64,000 nt of DNA from Anaerolineales bacterium UBA2200 (GCA_002327925.1 DCVA01000040.1:1-64000); one strand, 5' to 3'. Counted from the stretch's first letter, positions 50,768 through 58,969 are shown. Numbers and translations: made by a program. Notes: generated from the sequence alone by a model not told the origin.

Positions 50768-51463
50768 CTAGTCGCCTCCCTTCACCCCAAGGATCTTGTC
50801 CAGGATGTGCCCTTCGTCGGCCACTCGGATCTCGAGCTCGGCCTTGGCCAGAAGCTCTCTGGGAACGGGCCGGCTGCCGACGCACAACCTTGGCTTGGCC
50901 TCGTGCCAGATCGCCTTCGTCAACGAGTAGAAGGAGGCGCCGCCTAGCTCGTGCTGCATTCCTTCCTTCAGCTCCAGGCCGTACTCGATCATCCACCGTC
51001 GGAAACCAATGGGGCTCTCCGCCGTGATCCAGACTTCCTCCTGGCCGAGGTACTCCAGGTGGTACTCCATTTTGGCGGCAAAGAGGTGAGCCCCCACGCG
51101 CAGTCCACGGTCGATCGCCAGAGTATGATAGCTCATTCCGATCTCGGGGGTATACATCCGGCCATTCACGATCCCGACAAGTGCCCCGTTTACCTGGCCG
51201 GCCAGGCAGTAGTGGTCCTTGACCCGGTAGCGATACCAACCCAGAAGCTCAGCGTACAATCGAGCACCGACTATGTCGTAGTAGTCTCGCGCCACTTTCA
51301 TCGTCGGCCGCACGGCGTTCAGCAGTGTCGGCACGTCGCCGCGCTCGAGCTGGCGCACCACCATTTTGGCGCCCGTGGCGAGGGTGATCCACTTTGGGGG
51401 ATAGGTCGGCATTTGCGAAGCCGGGGGCCGCAGCAGGGCTTCCAGTTCCATGTCCATAGGCAT
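50768..51463 (-). CDS. GNAT-like acyltransferase domain protein
   Basis: 231 aa from the ATG after AAAGGAGGATTGCCT, a very strong ribosome site. The central part has the GNAT order of strands and helices: V-R-Q-L-E-R-G-D-V, then H-Y-C-L-A-G-Q-V-N-G-A-L-V-G-I-V, L-A-I-D-R-G-L-R-V-G-A-H-L-F (CoA pyrophosphate loop R-x-x-x-G/A form), and W-I-T-A-E-S-P-I-G-F-R-R. The ends are not recognised. It probably transfers an acyl group from CoA, or binds CoA next to the thiolase-like protein. First gene of the second transcription unit. Confidence 0.65.
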   Translation of the reverse strand: MPMDMELEALLRPPASQMPTYPPKWITLATGAKMVVRQLERGDVPTLLNAVRPTMKVARDYYDIVGARLYAELLGWYRYRVKDHYCLAGQVNGALVGIVNGRMYTPEIGMSYHTLAIDRGLRVGAHLFAAKMEYHLEYLGQEEVWITAESPIGFRRWMIEYGLELKEGMQHELGGASFYSLTKAIWHEAKPRLCVGSRPVPRELLAKAELEIRVADEGHILDKILGVKGGD

Positions 51464-51530
51464 AGGCAATCCTCCTTTGGCTTTCGTGCTCATCACTGTG
51501 CACCTGACACACTGCGCAACGGTAACCCCA

Positions 51531-51559
51531 ATGCTACCTGAAAGAGCCGTCGTCGTCAA
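51531..51559 (-). promoter_or_regulatory. Promoter of the GNAT-to-arcC unit
   Basis: Minus strand: -35 TTGACG, 17-nt spacer, -10 TAGCAT, with about 60 nt to the ATG at 51463. It divides the cluster into two transcription units. Confidence 0.7.
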
Positions 51560-51603
51560 CTGCCCGAATTGGCGCCATACCGCAGAACCGCATCTTCATC
51601 GGC

Positions 51604-52776
51604 TCATCCTTGATGGTCCTGGCTCTTCCGAATCCCCATCCAGGTCACCAGGGCCGCCAACAGGCTCATTGCCGATGTCACGCTCAACATACTTCCCAGT
51701 CCAATGCGCTCCGCCACAATGCCGCTGACCAGCGGACCGCTCCACATTCCAATTGCGTAGACCGCCTGGAAGACGCTCATCGCTGAGGCGCGCTCTTCGG
51801 ACGGCACGGCTTTGATGCTTAGCCCTGTGAGCAGAGGGTATACAGGCCCGTAGCACAATCCGTACGCCCCTCGCGCGATCGCAAGCAGGCCCAGGCTTCG
51901 ACTCATCCCCGCTGCCATGATCGACGCACTCAACGCCAACAGCGCTCCCACGATGATGCTTCGTTCTGACCTGTGCTTCACCAGCCACGCGGCGGCCAGA
52001 GCCGACACCGTTGCTGCTACCTGGCCGCCTGCCACAAGCCAGCCGATCTGCGGAGCGTTTGCGCCAAGCTGCTCGGCGTACACGGGCACGAAGCCGTTCA
52101 CAGCGTAGTTCACGTACATCAGCAGCGCGCCAACCAGCGACACCAGCAGAAGGCGGGGTTCGGTGATCGTCTTGAGCAGGCGGGAGATGCGTACCGGCTC
52201 CTGTACCACCGTCGACTCCTCCGGAGCACGGCTGATCAGAAGCAGGCCCGCCGCAGCAAGCACCGCACCGGCATAGAAGGGACCGATGTAGCCAAAACGC
52301 CCCGCAACAACCGCGCCCAGGACCGAGGCAATCACCAGTCCCACCTGCTGGAAGAAAGCCACCAGGCTGACGGCCCGCACCGAATCCCTGGCCGGGAAGT
52401 AGCTGACGAAAAGCACGGAGGCCGACGACCAGACGGACGCCGCCACTCCGGCCAGAGTGCGGAACAGTGCCAGCCACAATGGGCCGGGTGCGAGTGCCAG
52501 ACCCAGGCAGCTAATGACCACTGTGGTGAATCCGGCCAGCACAAATGGCTTGCGTTTCCTGAGACGATCCGACGTGACGCCGAGTGGGATACGAAGTGCC
52601 GACTGCACAAAGCCGTAGCCGGCAACGATGACGCCGACCAGCGACAGCGAGGCCCCAATCGACTTGGCGTAGACGGGCAGGAATGCCGAATAGACGTGCT
52701 GGGCCGCCCAGAAGCACGAGACGGCGACGCAGTACGCGGCAAGCATGAGGCCACGCCTTCGGGATAGTGTCATCAC
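51604..52776 (-). CDS. MFS transporter of the catabolic cluster
   Basis: 390 aa, 12 helices. It begins GTG-ATG overlapping the cyclase stop; the ATG three bases later is equally possible. The MFS signature between helices 2 and 3 is G-V-T-S-D-R-L-R-K-R-K. The N-terminal W-A-A-Q-H-V-Y-S-A-F-L-P-V-Y is like sugar-acid or monocarboxylate carriers. Location in the fdrA unit suggests uptake of the pathway substrate or export of an end product. The gene ends 27 nt before the start region of the next promoter. Confidence 0.85.
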   Translation of the reverse strand: MMTLSRRRGLMLAAYCVAVSCFWAAQHVYSAFLPVYAKSIGASLSLVGVIVAGYGFVQSALRIPLGVTSDRLRKRKPFVLAGFTTVVISCLGLALAPGPLWLALFRTLAGVAASVWSSASVLFVSYFPARDSVRAVSLVAFFQQVGLVIASVLGAVVAGRFGYIGPFYAGAVLAAAGLLLISRAPEESTVVQEPVRISRLLKTITEPRLLLVSLVGALLMYVNYAVNGFVPVYAEQLGANAPQIGWLVAGGQVAATVSALAAAWLVKHRSERSIIVGALLALSASIMAAGMSRSLGLLAIARGAYGLCYGPVYPLLTGLSIKAVPSEERASAMSVFQAVYAIGMWSGPLVSGIVAERIGLGSMLSVTSAMSLLAALVTWMGIRKSQDHQG

Positions 52777-53648
52777 GCGCGTGAGAGCTTCTCGATTTGC
52801 TTGACGTGGCTCGGATCGAAGGCATCTCCGAAACGCGTCTTGGGCAGCTTCTTGCGGCGCGTTACAAGCTCGGCGTAATCCGCGTCGTCCACCATCGCCA
52901 CGCAGCGCCCGATTGAACTCTCCCCGTCAACGAATCGCCAGGGGAAGAAACCAATGATCGTGCGGCGGTTCAACAGTAGGTCAATCTCGCCGCCGATGCA
53001 CTCGGCGTGAATAATGCCGTGCGGGAACAGCTCAATGTGCATGAGCTGGTACTTGTCTGCAGTGAACCGCTCTTCCAGCGATTGTCCGTACTTGGTCCGG
53101 AACAGCCTGTCTGCCTCTGCCGCTTGCCGGGGCATCCATTGCCGGATAATGGTGTTCATCGGATGATCGGCACTCCCGCAGTCCACCCCGATCCAGCGTA
53201 TCTCCTTGCGCCGGCACCACTCGGCAAACTCACGATCCGGGCCGGGATGCTTCACCATGTAGCGAATCTCATCCGCGGTCGGATGATCCCATCCGAAATG
53301 GTGGTACCCGGTATGGATGATCAGGATGTCGCGGGGGCGCACCTCGACCCGTTCCTCGATCATCTTGGAGGTGTAGATTTGATAGTCACCGGTTGCGTTC
53401 GACAGGTCAACCACTGCCGCCGGACCTACCAGAAAGCCGTTCAGTTCCAGTGAGGCGATGTCCTTACCCGGTGTGTAAAAGTGGATCTCTCCATCCATGT
53501 GTGTGCCGAGGTGGTTGGAGTGCGTCAGCAGTTGACCGTTTGCGCCATTCGGGGCGAGCCGTTTCATATACTTGAGCTGGAGCGGCTCGTAGGTTGGCCA
53601 GGGTGGCGTACCAACACCCAGCGGAATCGTCAGGTCAATCCATTTCAT
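52773..53648 (-). CDS. Cyclase-family metal hydrolase (kynurenine formamidase/isatin hydrolase-like)
   Basis: 291 aa. The metal motif H-x-G-T-H-x-D-x-x-x-H is complete: His46-L-G-T-His50-M-Asp52-G-E-I-His56. It begins W-I-D-L-T-I-P-L as family members do, and I-L-I-I-H-T-G-Y-H and I-G-V-D-C-G-S-A-D-H-P are the usual core strands. Relatives hydrolyse cyclic or linear amides (formylkynurenine, isatin) with Mn or Zn. In this cluster it would open a lactam or imide produced after ring hydroxylation; that is inference. Confidence 0.88.
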   Translation of the reverse strand: MKWIDLTIPLGVGTPPWPTYEPLQLKYMKRLAPNGANGQLLTHSNHLGTHMDGEIHFYTPGKDIASLELNGFLVGPAAVVDLSNATGDYQIYTSKMIEERVEVRPRDILIIHTGYHHFGWDHPTADEIRYMVKHPGPDREFAEWCRRKEIRWIGVDCGSADHPMNTIIRQWMPRQAAEADRLFRTKYGQSLEERFTADKYQLMHIELFPHGIIHAECIGGEIDLLLNRRTIIGFFPWRFVDGESSIGRCVAMVDDADYAELVTRRKKLPKTRFGDAFDPSHVKQIEKLSRA

Positions 53649-53680
53649 TGTGTCCTCCCTCTTGTCCTTCCTGTCCTGGC

Positions 53681-54523
53681 TCAGAACGTCGGCAAAGCTT
53701 TTTGTGCCTGGCCCCAGAACTCTTGCACCTGGCCCTGGATGGCCGAATCCGGGATGTTCTCAAAAAGGTCATCATAAGTGACCCAGCGCAGAGTCAGTGT
53801 CTCGATGCGTGCCGGCATGCTCGAGGGGTAGTACCAGCCCGGCTCGTGTCTGTGCTCTTCCGTGCGGCACGTGCCCATCAGATCCCACAGAATCGCTCGC
53901 CTGTCTGAAGAGTACTCTTCATACTTGTAGTGGTAGAGTCGCGACTTGACGGGTGCGCTCAGAAGAAACGCCGGTGTGACCAGAGTCACATAGACGCGCT
54001 CCGCGCAGCGTCCGTTCTTCTGGAAGCAGAGCGCATTCTCGATCACTCGCAGCAGTTGATTGCGGTGGCACAGGTGCCTCGTCTCAGGCGAGATATCCCT
54101 GATCCATTTCATCTCCGTCATACAGACCCATGGCGCCCGTACGTCCTCGATTTCGATGCCGCTGTCCGTGTCCTTGCGCCGTGTGATGGTACCCAGAGCC
54201 AGGTCGATCTGGGTGTTGCCTTCGCGCTTGAGCGGTGGAACGGGCATCGCCTCCAGCCATATTCTGGGTTCGTCCGGATCCTCCGGGCGTTCTCCCGTAA
54301 ACAATTCCGTCAACAGCGCGACTCCCCTCTCCCTGGCAGCGGCATAGGCGCAGGCAAGAGCGAAGGTACGGACCTGCTCATCCCGCTGTTCCTCATAGTC
54401 CCTCTCCCAGCAGCGGGCCGTGATCCTTAGCAGATCCTGCCACTGCGCGTCGCTGCATTGCAGGTACTTGCGTACGGTGTCCTGTTCTCTCTCCAGTGCT
54501 CCGGACAGGTCCTTGGCTACCAC
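53681..54523 (-). CDS. Unknown protein with PD-(D/E)XK-like core
   Basis: 280 aa from a GTG after GAGGGAGG. I do not recognise a named family. Residues about 100-190 show a nuclease-like pattern: T-Q-I-D-L-A-L-G (Asp), then after about 30 residues M-T-E-M-K-W (E-x-K) and a following helix with R-N-Q-L-L-R-V-I-E-N. This is the PD-(D/E)XK order including a helical Gln motif. The N-terminal third is helical. It lies between DUF1116 and the cyclase, where a DUF2877 (AllH) gene might be expected, but it does not look like DUF2877. Confidence 0.6.
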   Translation of the reverse strand: MVAKDLSGALEREQDTVRKYLQCSDAQWQDLLRITARCWERDYEEQRDEQVRTFALACAYAAARERGVALLTELFTGERPEDPDEPRIWLEAMPVPPLKREGNTQIDLALGTITRRKDTDSGIEIEDVRAPWVCMTEMKWIRDISPETRHLCHRNQLLRVIENALCFQKNGRCAERVYVTLVTPAFLLSAPVKSRLYHYKYEEYSSDRRAILWDLMGTCRTEEHRHEPGWYYPSSMPARIETLTLRWVTYDDLFENIPDSAIQGQVQEFWGQAQKALPTF

Positions 54524-54533
54524 AGTCCCTCCC

Positions 54534-55955
54534 TCATTCGGCTCGAGGCGAGCAGTCGTGACGCAGCACCTCGAACGCCTCCTGGAAGCATGCTGCCGGC
54601 GCGCGAAGTACGCCGGCGCCCACCATGCCAACTCCCGGCTTCCTGTGCGCGATCCCCGTGTTGAGCCTGGGCAGGATCCCCGTCTCAGCAACCAGTCGCA
54701 CGTCTATGCCCAGGGGCGTACCGCGAAAGTTGAGCGCCGGGATAGTATAGTGCTGGTGCTCCGCGCAGCAGATCTCGTACATCGCCTCTGTGGTCTCCAA
54801 CGCATCCTGAGGTGTGCCGCCAACGAACTTGGCTATGGCGGGCGCCGATGCCATGGCAAAGCCACCATAGCCGGCCGTTTCCGTGATTGACGAGTCGCCA
54901 ATGTCCGGATTGGCGTCTTCGGCGCTGAATCCAGGCAGGTAGAGCCCGTTCACTATCCCGGCCGGGGCCGTGAACCAGCGCTCGGGCCGTCCTGCCATGC
55001 GGATCCCAAAGTCCGTCCCATTCCGCGCCATGACTGTCAGCACAGTTGACCCCTCGATGCCTTCGGCTGGCATGAGGCAGGCCTTGCCTGCCGCCATCGA
55101 CAGGTTAAGGAAAAAGTGGTCGTTGCGCTCGATGAATTCGAATACCTGCGCCGCCCGCTCTTGATCCGGACAGGTGCGCAGGATCGCCGGTGTCAGCGCG
55201 CGCAGCAGGAGCGACGTGCCGGCCCGGTTGCGGTTGTGGCATTCGTCGCCCATGTGCAGCGCCTGGCTGATCATCACGCGAAGATCGATGGGGGTCCCGA
55301 TCGAGCCCAGGTGCACGATCGCTTCGCAGAGTGTCGGGTAGAGTGTCTCGCGCATCCAGCGCAGACGCTGGTACACCTCGGGGCCAAAGGCGCCATAGCG
55401 CAGCACCCGGCCAAGGCCTTCGTTCTGACTGGCAAAGGCCAGGTTGCCAAAGGTCTCGTTGCGCACCACGAAAACGGGCATCGATGCGGAGATGATGCCT
55501 GCCATCGGCCCCACTGCGCCGAAGTGGTGGCAGGGCGCAAACTCCACCGAACCGCTTGAAGCGAGCTGCGCTGCCTCGTCTTCGTCTTTCGCCAAGCCCT
55601 CGTACACCAGGGCGCCCATCACGGCACCGCGCTGGGGACCGCACATTCGTTCCCAGGTCACAGGAGGTCCGGAATGCAGAATCAGGCGCTTGTGAAAAGC
55701 GGGGATCGTCTCGCCTGCCAGGCCCATTCCCACCAGCAGCGGACGGCCGTCGTTGATACGGCGAACGGCCCGGGCGTTGGCCTGGTCCATATCCAAGCCG
55801 GAGGCAGTGTGGCGCAGGTGCGGCACGAGGGGCGGTCTCCACTCAATGTCCAGCACCGCCCCCCCCTGCGCGGCCACACTCTCGGCGAACGCGTGAAGTC
55901 CGACATTGATAACGGCCAGGGGTCGAGCGAACAGCTCCTGCTTGAAAGTGCCCAT
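54534..55955 (-). CDS. DUF1116 protein (AllG/YlbE-like subunit)
   Basis: 473 aa. Long glycine- and alanine-rich protein with the DUF1116 hallmarks: C-H-H-F-G-A-V-G-P-M-A-G, R-N-E-T-F-G-N, M-G-D-E-C-H-N-R-N-R-A-G and N-G-T-D-F-G-I-R. In E. coli the relatives of this protein and of FdrA (AllG, AllF), together with AllH, have been reported as the oxamate carbamoyltransferase that ends allantoin breakdown. Its start is 6 nt after the fdrA stop. No DUF2877 partner is seen. Confidence 0.9.
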   Translation of the reverse strand: MGTFKQELFARPLAVINVGLHAFAESVAAQGGAVLDIEWRPPLVPHLRHTASGLDMDQANARAVRRINDGRPLLVGMGLAGETIPAFHKRLILHSGPPVTWERMCGPQRGAVMGALVYEGLAKDEDEAAQLASSGSVEFAPCHHFGAVGPMAGIISASMPVFVVRNETFGNLAFASQNEGLGRVLRYGAFGPEVYQRLRWMRETLYPTLCEAIVHLGSIGTPIDLRVMISQALHMGDECHNRNRAGTSLLLRALTPAILRTCPDQERAAQVFEFIERNDHFFLNLSMAAGKACLMPAEGIEGSTVLTVMARNGTDFGIRMAGRPERWFTAPAGIVNGLYLPGFSAEDANPDIGDSSITETAGYGGFAMASAPAIAKFVGGTPQDALETTEAMYEICCAEHQHYTIPALNFRGTPLGIDVRLVAETGILPRLNTGIAHRKPGVGMVGAGVLRAPAACFQEAFEVLRHDCSPRAE

Positions 55956-55961
55956 AGTGCT

Positions 55962-57548
55962 CTACCCCCTCTCCTCTGCTGGCTTCAGGCCCAGTACAAG
56001 CTCGCCAGAAAGCCTGGCTGCAGCGGCGTTGCAGCCGCACACCACAGCGCCTGCCTCTCGCAGGGCCTGCACCTGCCGCTCCAGCCCCTGTGGGTCGTTT
56101 TCTGTGCCGGTTACCGAGGTCACTACCTGCAGGGTTCGTCCTGACTCAGACGCCAGTGCGCGGGCGCGCCCGATGGCCGGTCCCAGCACGGCCGCCGGAT
56201 CGGCGTGGGCCCCATAGCCCAGCACCACGTCCAATACAATCACCGCGACCTCCGGGTCGGCCGCCTCCTGAGCGAGTCGACGCACGCGAAGGTCGTGGTC
56301 TATCATCGGGTGCGGCCGGCCAACGGTGAACTCCTCTTCTCCCAGGTCCAGAATGCAATGGCCCTGACACAGCGCCGTATCACGAAGCTGGTGCCTGCTG
56401 TCCAGCGCAGCGTTGGACCAGACCTTCAGTCCCAGGTCCCGCCACATCACCTGCGCCTCCGCAGCCAGAGTGCCCCCGCTGAACAGGCCCCGCAGCCACC
56501 TCTGGCCCGGCGCAAGCTGGCGTCTCAACTCCAGAGCCTGACCGCGCTGCTCTGCCGCGTCTCGCGCCAGTTCTGCGCGTGCGGCGGAACCGCTGCGCCC
56601 GGCGGCCTCGGCCGCAAACCAGGCCGCTTCTTGAAGCGTTGCGGCCCGGATCACGTTTGTCTGTGCCTGCCAGGGCGAAGACGAACCCAGGAAGCACACG
56701 ACGGTGGGCTTGGCGCTCTCGCCGGCCTGCCCCAGCACTCGTTTGGCGACAAGATCCGAAGGGGGCTTGGAGATCAGCACGATCACCGCGGTGTTGGGAT
56801 CTTGCTGCAGGGCCGAAAGTCCCTGCAGCATGGTGATGCCGCCCACCGACTCGGAGACGTCCCGGCCGCCCGTGCCGATGCCCTGCGTGATGCCGGTTCC
56901 GATACGGTCCAGCAGCGAGGTGACCTCCTGCAGCCCGGTACCTGCGGCCGCGACCACGCCAACCGGTCCGCGCCGCACGGCGTTGGCGAATCCGAGAGCC
57001 ACTCCATTCAGGAGAGCAGTCCCGCAGCCCGGTCCCATGACCAGGAGTCCCTCAGCGGCAGCATACTTCTTGAGCGCAATCTCGTCATCGAGCGATACAT
57101 TGTCGCTAAAGAGCAGCACGTGCAGTCCCTGGTTCAGCGCCTGCCAGGCCTCCCTCGCTGCGTACCGGCCCGCTACGGAGATGACCGCTATGTTGCTCTG
57201 CGGCTGTTGGCGCATGGCACCGCGCAGGGAGCGTACCGGCCTGCCCGTGCCGCGGTCGCAGGCGACTGCCTCAGGCCTGGCTGCCAGAAACAGCTCTGCC
57301 TGCGAGAGGGCATTGCCGGCGGCCTCGGCGCTATCCGCCGACACAACAAGGATCACGTCGGTCGGCAGCGCTGATGCCAGTTCCTCGTTCCACAGCCCGG
57401 CGCTCTGCAGTAAGGCGCGGTTCGCGTCTGTGGCCATCACCACGGCCGCATCGCGAACGCCTGGCAGCCGCGTGACCTTCTGCGCCGTCTGCATCAGCGT
57501 GATAGAGTCGTGATACTCGCCCGTTCGGATGTGCCATTGCACCACCAC
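55962..57548 (-). CDS. fdrA: FdrA-family protein (AllF-like carbamoyltransferase subunit)
   Basis: 528 aa from the first of three GTG codons after GGGAGG. It has the two-part succinyl-CoA-synthetase-like architecture of FdrA. The N-terminal segment reads Y-H-D-S-I-T-L-M-Q, L-P-G-V-R-D-A-A-V-V-M-A-T-D-x-N. A CoA-ligase-type Rossmann half contains V-M-G-P-G-C-G-T-A-L-L-N-G and G-I-G-T-G-G-R-D-V, and the ligase-CoA half contains I-V-L-D-V-V-L-G-Y-G-A-H-A-D-P-A. Often annotated as acyl-CoA synthetase, but E. coli FdrA acts in oxamate carbamoyl transfer. First gene of the unit driven from 57690-57718. Confidence 0.92.
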   Translation of the reverse strand: MVVQWHIRTGEYHDSITLMQTAQKVTRLPGVRDAAVVMATDANRALLQSAGLWNEELASALPTDVILVVSADSAEAAGNALSQAELFLAARPEAVACDRGTGRPVRSLRGAMRQQPQSNIAVISVAGRYAAREAWQALNQGLHVLLFSDNVSLDDEIALKKYAAAEGLLVMGPGCGTALLNGVALGFANAVRRGPVGVVAAAGTGLQEVTSLLDRIGTGITQGIGTGGRDVSESVGGITMLQGLSALQQDPNTAVIVLISKPPSDLVAKRVLGQAGESAKPTVVCFLGSSSPWQAQTNVIRAATLQEAAWFAAEAAGRSGSAARAELARDAAEQRGQALELRRQLAPGQRWLRGLFSGGTLAAEAQVMWRDLGLKVWSNAALDSRHQLRDTALCQGHCILDLGEEEFTVGRPHPMIDHDLRVRRLAQEAADPEVAVIVLDVVLGYGAHADPAAVLGPAIGRARALASESGRTLQVVTSVTGTENDPQGLERQVQALREAGAVVCGCNAAAARLSGELVLGLKPAEERG

Positions 57549-57564
57549 GGCGGCCTCCCGGTAC

Positions 57565-57600
57565 AAAAAACACCGCTCCACCATCAAATGGTGGTCGGTG
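57565..57600 (-). terminator. Terminator inside the fdrA leader (attenuator)
   Basis: Minus strand: CACCG-A-CCACCAT-TTG-ATGGTGG-AG-CGGTG followed by TTTTTT. The 12-bp interrupted stem with a U run sits 5 nt before the fdrA ribosome site and about 85 nt after the predicted transcription start. It would end transcription before fdrA unless an alternative fold forms. Confidence 0.85.
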
Positions 57601-57683
57601 TCATCCTCTCACGGGCGCGCCATCCTGGCGCGCCGGCAGCTTTGCCCTGGGTTCGAGTGCCCTCGGCAGTTGCGGCTCATCGT
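57601..57683 (-). promoter_or_regulatory. Structured leader upstream of the fdrA attenuator
   Basis: About 80 nt between the predicted start of transcription and the attenuator. It contains the inverted repeat GGCGCGCC-atcct-GGCGCGCC (57614-57634) and short G-rich elements flanking it. I cannot match it to the known riboswitch classes I remember (guanidine, purine, c-di-GMP, glycine, TPP, Moco, fluoride). Candidate sensor domain by position only. Confidence 0.5.
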
Positions 57684-57689
57684 CTGGCC

Positions 57690-57718
57690 ATTTTAGCGCC
57701 GACTCACATCAGGGTCAA
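57690..57718 (-). promoter_or_regulatory. Promoter of the fdrA operon
   Basis: Minus strand: -35 TTGACC, 17-nt spacer, -10 TAAAAT, giving a leader of about 135 nt before the fdrA GTG. Confidence 0.75.
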
Positions 57719-57742
57719 GTAAGCAGCGCCGGGACCAACAGG

Positions 57743-58477
57743 CTAGGTCAGCTCCCGCAGTCGACGACCGAGGTCCCCGGTGAAGTGGCGGTACGCTTCG
57801 CGCCGTGTTTCCTGATCAGCGGGTTCAGTCCCCGCGAATAGCTCCGGGTAATGCTGGTCCGACATGCCGTGGTAGGGCGTTCCAACTCGCACGCGAACCC
57901 CTTCCCAGAACTGCCGCCCCGGCTCGGCAAGCGCAACCGGTACAAGCGTCAATGGCTCGTGGGTGGTCTCAAAGAAACGCCGGGCGATGGCAGCGACGCC
58001 ATGGGTGAGCGGCCGCAGGCCCGTAACGTTGCGGTGACTATCGTTTCCCCACTCCGGGGCAATGGTCACCAGCTTGCCGCCCAGCAGACTGGACAGCACC
58101 TGCTGACGCGATTCGGAGTCGTCACCCTCACGGTAGATGGGAATGACGTCGACACTACGAAAGAATCTAGGCACGACAAACGCACCTGCGCCCGCGGCAA
58201 CGGCGGCCCAGGACCTCATGAGCGGATTGGACCCCGCAATGGTTGTCCTGGTATAGCCGCGAAAACGATCGGACTCCAGCATGTCGGCAGACACGACGAA
58301 CCGGCAGTCGGCGCGGCCCACGTGCTGCATCAGAGCCAGGCAATAGAACAAGTCGGCCGGGCTCGAATGGCTGACCACCATCAGAGCTGTACCCTGTCGA
58401 GGGACGTTGTCCGGGCACTCGAACCTGATTCTCCGCAGGTACCGAATCAGCGTGGAGATGAACAGGGATGATGACAT
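57743..58477 (-). CDS. PlsC-like acyltransferase
   Basis: 244 aa from the ATG after AGGAGAACAC. The acyltransferase block I, H-x4-D, is H-S-S-P-A-D, block III-like I-P-I-Y-R-E-G-D-D, and T-I-A-P-E-W-G occupies the E-G-T-R position (variant). The D-L-F-Y-C-L-A-L-M helix follows block I. Likely transfers an acyl chain to lysophosphatidate or another glycolipid. The variant block suggests a divergent acceptor. Monocistronic; divergent from the cold-shock gene. Confidence 0.78.
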   Translation of the reverse strand: MSSSLFISTLIRYLRRIRFECPDNVPRQGTALMVVSHSSPADLFYCLALMQHVGRADCRFVVSADMLESDRFRGYTRTTIAGSNPLMRSWAAVAAGAGAFVVPRFFRSVDVIPIYREGDDSESRQQVLSSLLGGKLVTIAPEWGNDSHRNVTGLRPLTHGVAAIARRFFETTHEPLTLVPVALAEPGRQFWEGVRVRVGTPYHGMSDQHYPELFAGTEPADQETRREAYRHFTGDLGRRLRELT

Positions 58478-58603
58478 GTGTTCTCCTGTCTGCATAAACA
58501 CCGTCTCTCCGAATAAGCTACGGTCGCGCGTGAAGGTCTGCGACGATGCGAATAAGACCTCTCCAAGCTACCCTCCAACTGCCCACAAAGACTCCTGACC
58601 GAT

Positions 58604-58631
58604 TTGACTTCCTGGACAATTGTGCTACAAT
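58604..58631 (+). promoter_or_regulatory. Promoter of the cold-shock gene
   Basis: Plus strand: -35 TTGACT, 16-nt spacer, -10 TACAAT, which gives a 5' leader of about 120 nt, long for a 69-codon gene but usual for cold-shock genes. Confidence 0.75.
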
Positions 58632-58672
58632 TGCCTGCTGTAGGACGAAGTGAGTTCTGGCCGTGACGTATA

Positions 58673-58710
58673 GACTGCCCTGAACTGCGGAGACTGGGCG
58701 GTCTCTTTTT
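58673..58710 (+). terminator. Attenuator-like terminator in the cold-shock leader
   Basis: GACTGCCC pairs with GGGCGGTC (one G-U pair) across a 15-nt loop and is followed by TCTTTTT. It lies between the promoter and the ribosome site, so some transcripts should end here before the gene. Confidence 0.7.
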
Positions 58711-58759
58711 ATCCCCCGGTCCTGCTTCGCCTCAAATCTACGTTCGAAGGAGTATGTTC

Positions 58760-58969
58760 GTGTCGGATAGGGTTACTGGAACAGTCAAGTGGTTCAACAA
58801 TGCAAAAGGCTATGGTTTCATCACTCGGGAAGGTGAGAAGGACGTCTTCGTCCATCACACCGCCATCGAGTCCGAGGGCTTTCGTACGCTCGAAGAGAAC
58901 CAGCGAGTCGAGTTCGAGGTCGAGCAGGGCCCCAAGGGCCTGCAGGCCGTCCGCGTGCGGGCGCTCTAG
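58760..58969 (+). CDS. Cold-shock (CspA-family) nucleic-acid chaperone
   Basis: 69 aa. The GTG at 58760 is chosen because AAGGAG lies 7 nt before it; the ATG two codons earlier is only 1 nt from the ribosome site. The OB fold shows both RNA-binding motifs: [12 protein letters not shown] and D-V-F-V-H-H-T-A-I. It melts RNA secondary structure. Next to an RRM protein gene 41 nt downstream, probably cotranscribed, both being RNA chaperones. Confidence 0.96.
   Translation: MSDRVTGTVKWFNNAKGYGFITREGEKDVFVHHTAIESEGFRTLEENQRVEFEVEQGPKGLQAVRVRAL

Noticed and set aside
55962..57548. FdrA as a succinate- or acyl-CoA synthetase
   Set aside because: The fold is ligase-like, but the partner DUF1116 and the carbamate kinase support carbamoyl transfer, as described for E. 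coli AllF/AllG.
57614..57634. GGCGCGCC inverted repeat as an operator
   Set aside because: Each half is itself a palindrome and the pair sits inside the predicted transcript, so a leader-RNA role is at least as likely. Reported only as part of the structured leader.
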